Below are positions 1 through 4,973 of a stretch of 5,879 nt of DNA, in pieces (the stretch's first letter is position 1; each line of letters opens with the position of its first letter). The notes under the pieces are model-generated. The model made no database searches, was not told the origin of the DNA, and saw nothing but the letters and a program-made list of their open reading frames with translations. The stretch covers positions 1 to 5,879 of the forward strand of contig CAKTKB010000079.1 in the NCBI GenBank assembly GCA_934569195.1. The letters run 5' to 3'. This DNA comes from an uncultured Oscillospiraceae bacterium. GTDB taxonomy: Bacteria; Bacillota; Clostridia; Oscillospirales; Oscillospiraceae. The translations under genes were made by a program, and so were the position numbers.

Positions 1-189
1 GTCCCAAAGCTTCCCAAAACCGACAACGGTGGCGGGGGTGGTGTTTTCATTCCAGACACATAGGGCGGTGTCCCCCACTTGGAGGAACCAACAGTGGTCT
101 GCAAGGGTGAGATAGGCGGCAATCGCAAGAATGAGGAGAATGGCGATCACGTCGAGGACGATCAGAATGACTTTTACAGGCTTTTTCAT
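1..189 (-). CDS. Membrane-anchored small protein, third paralogue of the LRR-like array (partial, 3' end off window)
   Basis: Only the first 63 codons are in the window; the gene runs off the left edge. The start is the ATG at 187-189, read from the minus strand. It lies 6 nt after the stop of the upstream paralogue, with a GGAG ribosome binding site at 200-203, so translational coupling is likely. The peptide begins MKKPVKVILIVLDV, and a hydrophobic segment at about residues 7-30 should act as a signal anchor. After it comes QVGDTALC (37-44) and VVGFGKLW (55-62). The two upstream paralogues have QVGNSAFC / QVGNTAFC followed by VIFG-G-LW at matching positions, so this is a third family member. 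The stretch between the two motifs is the most diverged. Function is unknown. The LRR-like C-terminal half expected by analogy cannot be seen here. Confidence 0.8.
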   Translation of the reverse strand, partial: MKKPVKVILIVLDVIAILLILAIAAYLTLADHCWFLQVGDTALCVWNENTTPATVVGFGKLWD

Positions 190-195
190 GGTATA

Positions 196-816
196 TCAAC
201 TCCAATCGACGTGGTATTTTTGCTCAACCAGTTGGAAGCCCTCCCAGTCGGGGCTGTCCCATCCGGTTGTTCCGGGCTGATAGTAAATCGTGACGGGCTG
301 ATCTGTATATAGGTCATCAAAAGGATTCCAGGGATAGGTGCCGTCAGAAAAAATTTCCTCCTTCAGGTAAACGGATTTTGGGGCGTTTCCCTGGAAGTAG
401 ACGTGGGCAAGCTTGGAGGATCCGTCCAACGACATGCAGTCGAATTCTCTAACGGATGCTGGAATATAAATTTCGGATAATTTGTCACAATCAGAGAAGA
501 ATCCACGGGAAATTTTGGAGATGCCGTAGCAAACAATAACTTTTTTGACATTGAACTTAAACAAAAAGGGAGGTTGACCGTGGTGGGGGAAACTAAAAAT
601 CCCCAAACGGGTGTAATCCCAAAGTTTTCCGAGGCCAAAAATCACAGCGGTTTCCCCATCCTTGGTTATGAGGCAGAAGGCGGAGTTGCCGACCTGGGTG
701 ATGTCATAGATGCTGGAGAGGATGAAGAAGGCGGCAATGGCGAGAATCAGCAGAACCGCAACCACAGCCAGCGCGATGGATAGTCCGGTGAGCGTTTTTT
801 GTACAGGTTTCTTCAT
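196..816 (-). CDS. Membrane-anchored BspA/LRR_5-like small protein, second paralogue
   Basis: This encodes a 206-residue protein of unknown function. The start is ATG at 814-816, with AAGGAGG at 822-828 five bases upstream. Residues 1-8 are basic and 11-33 are a strong hydrophobic segment without a lipobox, which predicts a single-pass signal anchor with the rest outside. Next come the family module QVGNSAFC (41-48) and VIFGLGKLW (58-66). Residues about 93-145 resemble one to two BspA-type (LRR_5) repeats: VIVCYGISKIS, FFSDCDKLSEIYIPASV, then KLAHVYFQGNAP. The end, TIYYQPGTTGWDSPDW (176-191), matches the tail often seen in Bacillota BspA-like LRR proteins. Compared with the first paralogue, the second repeat is eroded (CMSLDGSSKL in place of CAFLGCSSL). 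BspA-type LRRs usually mediate surface binding, but that is family knowledge, not shown here. Confidence 0.85.
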   Translation of the reverse strand: MKKPVQKTLTGLSIALAVVAVLLILAIAAFFILSSIYDITQVGNSAFCLITKDGETAVIFGLGKLWDYTRLGIFSFPHHGQPPFLFKFNVKKVIVCYGISKISRGFFSDCDKLSEIYIPASVREFDCMSLDGSSKLAHVYFQGNAPKSVYLKEEIFSDGTYPWNPFDDLYTDQPVTIYYQPGTTGWDSPDWEGFQLVEQKYHVDWS

Positions 817-863
817 GTAAACCTCCTTGTCATGAAATGGCGGATGGCGAATAAAGATGCACG

Positions 864-879
864 ATTCTTATAAAGATGG
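864..879 (-). repeat. Copy 1 of a 16-bp leader repeat upstream of an LRR-like gene
   Basis: On the minus strand this reads CCATCTTTATAAGAAT and ends 48 bases before the start codon of the second paralogue. An identical 16-mer lies 42 bases before the first paralogue (1598-1613). A partial second copy of its core (ATAAAGATG on the plus strand) occurs at 851-859 as well as at 870-878, a 19-bp spaced direct repeat. It contains TATAAG, which could be a -10 element, but no convincing -35 lies at the right distance in both copies. Confidence 0.6.
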
Positions 880-929
880 GTTGTGCTTATCCAAATCATC
901 ATGGGGATTTTTTCAACAACGAAAGGCTT

Positions 930-1556
930 TTACCATATTCGCCAAATGAAGTATTTTATCGAGTACACCCTATAGCGGGACCAATCCGGGCTATTCCAGC
1001 CCTTGGCTCCGCTCTGATGGTAGATAATCATGGATGGATTTGTGTCCATATACAGAGGTTCAAAGGGATTCGGAACAAAATTACCGTCAGGGAGCGTTTT
1101 CTTTCCCAGACAGACGAATTGGGGAGCATCTCCCTCGAAGTGGACGCGGGCAAGGCTGCTGCATCCGAGAAAGGCGCAGCTGTCTAATTCGCTGACGGAT
1201 GCGGGAATGTAAATATCCGACAATTCAATACAATCGGAGAAGAATCTATGGGAGATATTGGTGATACCATAACAAATAATGACTTTTTTAGTTCCGGATG
1301 CATATAACGGCGACCGACTGCGGGGCGGGGAGCCGGAGTAGGCGCTGCCGGCATAATTCCACAGCCTCCCAAAGCCGAAGATCACAGTGGTATGATTGCC
1401 TTTGTTTATGAGGCAGAAGGCAGTGTTGCCAACCTGGGCGACGTCATAGATATTGGACAGAGCAGTAGAAGCGGCAGCGGCGAGAATAAGCGCAGCCAGA
1501 ACCACAGCCAGCACAATGGAAAGTATCGAGAACGATTTCCGTACAGACTTTTTCAT
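930..1556 (-). CDS. Membrane-anchored BspA/LRR_5-like small protein, first paralogue
   Basis: This encodes a 208-residue protein and is the first gene of the array in transcription order. The start is ATG at 1554-1556, preceded by AAAAAGGAGG at 1562-1571. A basic N-terminus (MKKSVRK) is followed by a hydrophobic, alanine-rich segment at about 11-33, probably an uncleaved signal anchor. The module QVGNTAFC (41-48) and VIFGFGRLW (58-66) is shared with both paralogues. Residues about 92-145 form a better preserved LRR_5-like unit: ITNISHRFFSDC, ELSDIYIPASVSELD, CAFLGCSSLARVHFEGDAP. The tail IIYHQSGAKGWNSPDW (177-192) matches the BspA-type C-terminal motif. It is aligned almost without gaps to the second paralogue and appears about half identical by eye. 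Its function is not known; an exposed binding or adhesion-like role is inference. It is followed by a 113-nt spacer before the next paralogue. Confidence 0.85.
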   Translation of the reverse strand: MKKSVRKSFSILSIVLAVVLAALILAAAASTALSNIYDVAQVGNTAFCLINKGNHTTVIFGFGRLWNYAGSAYSGSPPRSRSPLYASGTKKVIICYGITNISHRFFSDCIELSDIYIPASVSELDSCAFLGCSSLARVHFEGDAPQFVCLGKKTLPDGNFVPNPFEPLYMDTNPSMIIYHQSGAKGWNSPDWSRYRVYSIKYFIWRIW

Positions 1557-1597
1557 GCGGACCTCCTTTTTACGAAGCGTCGGGCAAAGGCAAATCT

Positions 1598-1613
1598 ATT
1601 CTTATAAAGATGG
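1598..1613 (-). repeat. Copy 2 of the 16-bp leader repeat
   Basis: This is a perfect 16-base match to positions 864-879, in the leader of the first paralogue, 42 bases before its ATG. The surrounding leader sequence differs between the two copies except for the ribosome binding sites, so the 16-mer stands out. It may be a retained regulatory site, a -10-like element or a remnant of the gene duplication. Confidence 0.6.
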
Positions 1614-1637
1614 ATTCATACATACTTACTCAATAAA

Positions 1638-1646
1638 ATCATAGCA
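1638..1646 (-). promoter_or_regulatory. Candidate extended -10 promoter for the LRR-like array
   Basis: On the minus strand the sequence TGCTATGAT fits an extended -10 (TGn plus TATGAT, five of six matches to TATAAT). No good -35 is found 17 bases upstream (TAGTAT), which is tolerable for an extended -10 promoter. Transcription would start near 1631 and give a leader of about 75 nt containing the 16-bp repeat. This is a prediction from consensus only. Confidence 0.4.
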
Positions 1647-1665
1647 AATTTCTTTTGGAAATACT

Positions 1666-1780
1666 ATTGGGAAACTGCACAAATATGATGATGAAAAAGA
1701 GAAGAAATCCAATTTGATTTGGTTAAAATGACGAAAATGAGCAAGGCACAGAAAAAATCCGGAAGCATCAGTTTCCCAAT
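1666..1780. repeat. Pair of 12-bp inverted repeats enclosing an AT-rich spacer
   Basis: ATTGGGAAACTG at 1666-1677 is the exact reverse complement of CAGTTTCCCAAT at 1769-1780. The right arm covers the whole loop and the first two bases of the right stem arm of the ATPase terminator; the left arm overlaps the expected -35 region of the LRR-array promoter. The 91 bases between are AT-rich with no gene. No target-site duplication is seen next to the arms, so a mobile element is not supported. Confidence 0.5.
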
Positions 1781-1789
1781 GCTTCCGGA
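1752..1789 (-). terminator. Intrinsic terminator of the HMA-ATPase operon
   Basis: A perfect 11-bp stem (1758-1768 with 1779-1789, core CCGGAAGCAT / ATGCTTCCGG) has a 10-nt loop. On the minus strand it is followed directly by six T residues (complement of 1752-1757). It begins 20 nt after the ATPase stop codon, as expected of a Rho-independent terminator, and separates the metal operon from the LRR-like array. Confidence 0.9.
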
Positions 1790-1809
1790 GAAAGGGTCGC
1801 GGCGGATAT

Positions 1810-3687
1810 TTATTTGCATTTCAGAGCGCGAATGGCGTTGAGCACGGCCAGAACCATAACGCCTACATCCGCGAAAATGGCTGCCCACATATTGGTGATA
1901 CCTGCGGCAGTGAGCGCCAGGCAAGCAAACTTGACAACCAGGGAGAAAATGATGTTTTCCCTGACGATCCGGATGCACTTCCGGGAGATGCGGATGGCCT
2001 TGGCAATCTGGAGCGGATCGTCGTCCATGAGCACCACGTCCGCAGCTTCGATGGCGGCATCGGAGCCCATGGCGCCCATGGCGATTCCGATATCGGCCCG
2101 GGTCAGCACCGGTGCGTCGTTGATGCCGTCTCCGACAAAGGCAACCTTGCTGTTCTTGCCGCGGTTGGAGAGGAGCTTTTCGACCTCTGCGACCTTGTCG
2201 CCGGGGAGAAGCTCGCTGCGCACCTCGTCAATGTCCAGATCGGCAGCCACCTGCTGCGCAACCCGGTCGCTGTCGCCCGTCAGCATGACGGTCCGGCTTA
2301 CACCGGCGCGCTTCAGCTCTGCCATGGCCTGCTTGGCATGGGGCTTTACCACGTCGGAGATAACAATGTGTCCGGCGTAGGCGCCGTCAATGGCCATATG
2401 GATAATGGTACCCACGCAGTGGCAGTCGCAGTAGGCGATTCCCTGCGCTTTCATAAGCTTGCTGTTGCCGGCCAGGACCGTGTGACCGTCCACCCGGGCA
2501 CAGATTCCCTCGCCGCTGATCTCCTGAATATCCGACACCCGGTCCCGGTCAATCTCTTTGCCGTAGGCGCGCTGCAAGCTCTTGCTGATGGGATGGGAGG
2601 AGGCGCACTCGGCAAGGGCGGCATACTCCAGAAGCTGTGCTTCCTCCAGGGCGTTGTGGTGAACCCCGGTGACCTCAAAGACACCCTGGGTCAGGGTTCC
2701 GGTCTTATCGAATACCAGGCAGTCTGCCTCCGAAAGCGCTTCCAGATAGTTGGAGCCTTTGATCAGAACGCCCTCCTTGCTGGCGCCGCCGATACCGGCG
2801 AAGAAACTCAGAGGAATGCTGATAACCAGGGCACAGGGGCAGCTGACGACCAGGAAGGTCAGTGCGCGGTAAAGCCACACGATCCACTGGGGGTCCATAC
2901 CCACGGCCAGACGCACCAGCGGGACCGCGACGGCCAGAAGCACGGCGGCAATACACACGGCAGGGGTGTAGACTTTTGCAAAGCGGGAGATGAACGCCTC
3001 GGATTTGGATTTGCGGGAGCTGGCGTTTTCCACCAGGTCCAGAATCTTGGAAACGGTGGACTCTCCGAATTCCTTTGTGGTGCGGATTTTCAGCACGCCG
3101 CTCATATTGATGCAGCCGCTGATGATCTCGTCGCCGGGCTTTACGTCCCGGGGCAGGCTCTCGCCGGTGAGGGCGCTGGTGTTCAGGCTGGCGCTGCCCT
3201 CCAGGACGACGCCGTCCAGGGGAACCTTCTCGCCGGGCTGCACCACAATGATGCTTCCGACGCTTACCTCGTCGGGGTCAACCTGTACGAGCTGACCGTC
3301 CTGCTCAATGTTGGCATAATCCGGACGGATATCCATCAGGGCGCTTATGTTCCGGCGGCTCTTGCCCACGGCGTAGCTCTGGAACAACTCGCCGATCTGG
3401 TAGAAGAGCATAACGGCGATACCCTCCAGATAGTCGCCGCTTTTTGTCCAGATGGCTACAAAGAATGCGCCGATGGTTGCAAGGGCCATGAGAAAGTTCT
3501 CGTCAAAGGCCCGGCCGTTCAGGATACCCTTGCCTGCTTTTTGCAGAATGTCATAGCCAATCACAAGGTAAGCGACCAGGTAGGCGCACAGTCTGGGCAG
3601 TCCGGTGACGGGAATGAATTGCAGCGCGATCAGCATGGCTGCGGTGATCAGGATGCGCAGCAGCATCTTTTTCTGTTTTTTTGTCAT
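1810..3687 (-). CDS. cadA: P1B-2-type heavy-metal-translocating ATPase (Zn/Cd/Pb efflux), lacking N-terminal HMA domain
   Basis: This encodes a 625-residue integral membrane pump predicted to export Zn2+, Cd2+ or Pb2+ using ATP. The start is ATG at 3685-3687, with GGAGGG at 3694-3699. Eight membrane segments fit: about 9-26, 30-46, 62-80, 87-106, 242-263, 272-300, 578-596 and 599-618. Actuator motif TGES is at 174-177 and the metal-site CPC at 283-285. The phosphorylation motif DKTGTLT starts at D327, SSHP with the family HP pair lies at 363-366, TGD at 470-472 and the hinge GDGINDAP at 519-526. K586 in TM7 and D607-V-G in TM8 are the P1B-2 signature that separates Zn/Cd pumps from Cu pumps. 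The protein starts only about eight residues before TM1, so the usual N-terminal HMA domain is absent; it is encoded separately 35 nt upstream. Odd: CDCHC at 420-424 within the nucleotide-binding domain. Metal preference is inferred from motifs only. Confidence 0.95.
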   Translation of the reverse strand: MTKKQKKMLLRILITAAMLIALQFIPVTGLPRLCAYLVAYLVIGYDILQKAGKGILNGRAFDENFLMALATIGAFFVAIWTKSGDYLEGIAVMLFYQIGELFQSYAVGKSRRNISALMDIRPDYANIEQDGQLVQVDPDEVSVGSIIVVQPGEKVPLDGVVLEGSASLNTSALTGESLPRDVKPGDEIISGCINMSGVLKIRTTKEFGESTVSKILDLVENASSRKSKSEAFISRFAKVYTPAVCIAAVLLAVAVPLVRLAVGMDPQWIVWLYRALTFLVVSCPCALVISIPLSFFAGIGGASKEGVLIKGSNYLEALSEADCLVFDKTGTLTQGVFEVTGVHHNALEEAQLLEYAALAECASSHPISKSLQRAYGKEIDRDRVSDIQEISGEGICARVDGHTVLAGNSKLMKAQGIAYCDCHCVGTIIHMAIDGAYAGHIVISDVVKPHAKQAMAELKRAGVSRTVMLTGDSDRVAQQVAADLDIDEVRSELLPGDKVAEVEKLLSNRGKNSKVAFVGDGINDAPVLTRADIGIAMGAMGSDAAIEAADVVLMDDDPLQIAKAIRISRKCIRIVRENIIFSLVVKFACLALTAAGITNMWAAIFADVGVMVLAVLNAIRALKCK

Positions 3688-3722
3688 GGCGTTCCCTCCA
3701 ACCTTGACGGTAATCGGCTGCC

Positions 3723-3941
3723 TTAAAGCTCGATCTCGCAGTCAGGCTCTACCTTCTTGCAGGCTTTGAGTACATTTTTCATAACGGACTTCGCGTCGGA
3801 GCCGTCGGCGAATTCGACGATCATCTTCTGGGTCATGAAATTGACCGTGCAGGAAGCCACACCTTCTGTTTTGCGGGCGGCGTCCTCCATCAGATTTGCG
3901 CAGTTTGCGCAGTCAACTTCGATGCTGTAGGTCTTTTTCAT
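3723..3941 (-). CDS. Free-standing HMA-domain metal-binding protein (CopZ-sized, CadA-type)
   Basis: This encodes a 72-residue cytosolic protein consisting of a single heavy-metal-associated domain. The start is ATG at 3939-3941, with GGAGG at 3951-3955. The metal-binding motif is D10-C11-A-N-C14, the DCxxC form found in ZntA/CadA N-terminal domains rather than the MxCxxC of copper chaperones. EGVASCTVNFMTQKMIVEF (26-44) fits the helix-strand core of the family. Three further cysteines lie at 31, 61 and 68. It is the first gene of the operon, 35 nt before the HMA-less ATPase, so the pair looks like a CadA split into two genes. It probably hands metal to the pump or modulates it, or buffers metal; this is inference. 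Both genes have their own ribosome binding site and the intervening sequence has a clear stop, so a sequencing frameshift is unlikely. Confidence 0.92.
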   Translation of the reverse strand: MKKTYSIEVDCANCANLMEDAARKTEGVASCTVNFMTQKMIVEFADGSDAKSVMKNVLKACKKVEPDCEIEL

Positions 3942-3972
3942 AGGGCATTACCTCCGGTTAAATTGAATTACG

Positions 3973-3990
3973 ATTAAGCGGTTGCTTAAT
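3973..3990. promoter_or_regulatory. Inverted-repeat operator for the ArsR-AraC regulator (predicted)
   Basis: ATTAAGC-GGTT-GCTTAAT is a perfect 7-bp inverted repeat with a 4-bp centre. Imperfect symmetry continues outward to about 3965-3998 (matches at offsets 3971/3992, 3970/3993, 3968/3995, 3967/3996 and 3965/3998). This resembles the AT-rich dyads bound by ArsR/SmtB dimers. It overlaps the -35 of the regulator promoter and lies just after the predicted start site of the HMA-ATPase transcript, so one bound dimer could repress both directions. Confidence 0.7.
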
Positions 3991-4010
3991 TGTTATGCCT
4001 GTAGTATACT
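3982..4010 (+). promoter_or_regulatory. Predicted promoter of the regulator gene
   Basis: A weak -35 TTGCTT (3982-3987) is separated by 17 bases from a good -10 TATACT (4005-4010). Transcription would begin near 4017 and give a leader of about 80 nt. The -35 sits inside the inverted-repeat operator, consistent with autoregulation. Confidence 0.55.
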
Positions 4011-4030
4011 AGAAGCGCGAAAAAAATCAA
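4003..4030 (-). promoter_or_regulatory. Predicted promoter of the HMA-ATPase operon
   Basis: On the minus strand, TTGATT (complement of 4025-4030) is followed 16 bases later by TATACT (complement of 4003-4008), both close to the housekeeping consensus. The start site would be near 3996, giving a leader of about 55 nt that contains the operator. The -10 overlaps that of the divergent regulator promoter through the palindrome AGTATACT (4003-4010). Confidence 0.5.
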
Positions 4031-4031
4031 T

Positions 4032-4060
4032 GCCCTTTTGCGACTTGCTTCCAAAAGGGC
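4032..4060. promoter_or_regulatory. Hairpin in the regulator 5' UTR
   Basis: GCCCTTTTG (4032-4040) pairs perfectly with CAAAAGGGC (4052-4060) around an 11-nt loop. It lies within the predicted regulator leader, well before the ribosome binding site. Read on the minus strand it is followed, after ATTGA, by seven T residues, so it could also stop antisense transcription entering the control region. No known riboswitch was recognised. Confidence 0.5.
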
Positions 4061-4085
4061 GAAGGAGATTTCCAAAACGGAGAAC

Positions 4086-4090
4086 GGAGG
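4086..4090 (+). promoter_or_regulatory. Ribosome binding site fixing the regulator start
   Basis: GGAGG stands seven bases before ATG at 4098-4100. The frame stays open upstream as far as a TTG at 4038, but that codon lies inside the 5'-UTR hairpin and the added residues do not resemble ArsR proteins. The ATG at 4098 is therefore the better start. Confidence 0.85.
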
Positions 4091-4097
4091 CGTTTTT

Positions 4098-4847
4098 ATG
4101 GCGGAGTTTGACCTTCCGCATCATCACGGGCAGCAGAAGCACCTGGAATATATCCATCGGGAGCTGGAAAATCCACAGCACTTTCTGACGGTTTCGGAGA
4201 TCTTCCGGCAGCTGTCCGATCCGACTCGGGTGCGCATTTTCTGGCTCCTGAGCCACGAGGAGCAGTGCGTGATCAACATTGCGGCTATGCTGGGTATGTC
4301 CAGCCCGGCGGTGTCGCACCATCTGCGCAGCCTGACGGAGAGCGGCATCCTGGTGAGTCGCCGGGAGGGCAAGGAGGTTTATTACAAGGCGGCTCCAACA
4401 CCGGAGATTGACCTGCTCCATCAGATTGTGGAGCGGGTTATGGAGATTACCTGCCCGGAACGGGTGGTGGATTTTCAGGGCAGTCAGGAGGATGTGATGC
4501 ACCAGGTGCATGCCTACATGATGGAGCATCTGTCTGAGCACATCACCATCGAGCAGCTGTCCCGGGAGTTCCTGATGAACACGACCACGCTCAAGCAGGC
4601 GTTCAAGAGAGTCTACGGCACGACCATCGCCTCCCATATGAAGCGGCACCGGATGGAGCGGGCGGCGCAGCTGCTCCGGGAAACCCGGATGCCCGTGTCG
4701 GGAATTGCCCGGGAGGTGGGGTACGAGAGCCAGAGCCGGTTTTCTGCAGCTTTTCGGGAAACCTACGGAATGCTGCCTACGGAATACCGCCGGGGAGGGC
4801 TGGGCGGATTACCGGACGGCGGGGAGGACGGAGCATCCCTGGGGTAA
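4098..4847 (+). CDS. ArsR/SmtB-AraC fusion transcriptional regulator of metal efflux
   Basis: This encodes a 249-residue, probably cytosolic, DNA-binding protein. Residues 1-28 carry a histidine-rich tail (HHH at 8-10, H15, H20, H28). Residues about 32-118 are an ArsR/SmtB winged helix: LSDPTRVRIFWLL, then EEQCVINIAAMLGMSSPAVSHHLRSL (recognition helix about 68-80) and the wing ILVSRREGKEVYYK. After a short linker, residues about 133-232 form a complete AraC-type domain with both helix-turn-helices: ITIEQLSREFLMNTTTLKQAF (149-169) and VSGIAREVGYESQSRFSAAF (200-219), ending G-x-x-P-T-E-Y-R-R. A glycine-rich tail follows. Normal ArsR sensors have about 100-120 residues, so this is a true fusion. 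It is divergent from the HMA-ATPase operon and shares its control region, which points to metal-responsive control of efflux. The α3 site has C57 but I59 where CadC has its second Cys. Whether it represses, activates or does both cannot be told. Confidence 0.9.
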   Translation: MAEFDLPHHHGQQKHLEYIHRELENPQHFLTVSEIFRQLSDPTRVRIFWLLSHEEQCVINIAAMLGMSSPAVSHHLRSLTESGILVSRREGKEVYYKAAPTPEIDLLHQIVERVMEITCPERVVDFQGSQEDVMHQVHAYMMEHLSEHITIEQLSREFLMNTTTLKQAFKRVYGTTIASHMKRHRMERAAQLLRETRMPVSGIAREVGYESQSRFSAAFRETYGMLPTEYRRGGLGGLPDGGEDGASLG

Positions 4848-4864
4848 AAAACGCTGCCCGGAAG

Positions 4865-4926
4865 AAAAAACAAAACCAGCCTGCTTGCCCCAGTGCGCTG
4901 CCGCCGGAGCCTGTAGACTGGTTTTG
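4865..4926 (-). terminator. Intrinsic terminator of the malic enzyme gene
   Basis: CAAAACCAG (4871-4879) and CTGGTTTTG (4918-4926) form a perfect 9-bp stem with an unusually long, GC-rich 38-nt loop. On the minus strand it is followed by six T residues (complement of 4865-4870) and lies about 50 nt after the malic enzyme stop. In the plus direction only GCGTTTGC follows, so termination of the regulator here would be weak. Confidence 0.65.
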
Positions 4927-4946
4927 CGTTTGCAGATGTTTCTTGC

Positions 4947-4967
4947 GGACCGCCGCGCAGGCGGCCC
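4947..4967. terminator. Short GC-rich hairpin in the convergent gene region
   Basis: GG-A-CCGCC pairs with GGCGG-C-CC around a 5-nt loop, with one mismatch. In the plus direction it is followed by TTT then CGG, so it is only a weak candidate for ending the regulator transcript. In the minus direction it directly follows the malic enzyme stop codon and may protect the 3' end. Confidence 0.3.
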
Positions 4968-4973
4968 TTTCGG

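Noticed and set aside
893..917. Plus-strand hairpin AAATC...GATTT followed by T residues, as a terminator
   Set aside because: The stem is only five AT-rich base pairs, and no plus-strand gene ends nearby.
876..1187. Plus-strand frames opposite the LRR-like genes
   Set aside because: They have no ribosome binding sites or recognisable domains and are opposite conserved paralogous coding sequence.
1666..1780. Miniature transposable element bounded by the 12-bp inverted repeat
   Set aside because: No target-site duplication flanks the arms, and the right arm is embedded in a functional-looking terminator. It is kept only as an unexplained repeat.
3688..3722. Possible frameshift joining the HMA protein to the ATPase
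   Set aside because: The HMA gene has a proper stop, and the ATPase has its own GGAGGG and ATG. The split looks genuine and not a broken single gene.
2338..3726. Open frame of 462 codons on the plus strand, antisense to the ATPase
   Set aside because: It is the mirror of a strongly coding minus-strand gene in GC-rich DNA. Its product has no recognisable motif and no ribosome binding site, while the opposite strand encodes every P-type ATPase motif.
4038..4097. Longer regulator start at TTG 4038
   Set aside because: The codon lies within the 5'-UTR hairpin, lacks a spaced ribosome binding site and adds 20 residues unlike ArsR proteins. ATG 4098 has GGAGG seven bases upstream.
3993..4649. Open frame of 218 codons on the minus strand opposite the regulator
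   Set aside because: The plus strand carries clear ArsR and AraC domains with a good ribosome binding site. The antisense frame would also run through the control region and shows no known domain.
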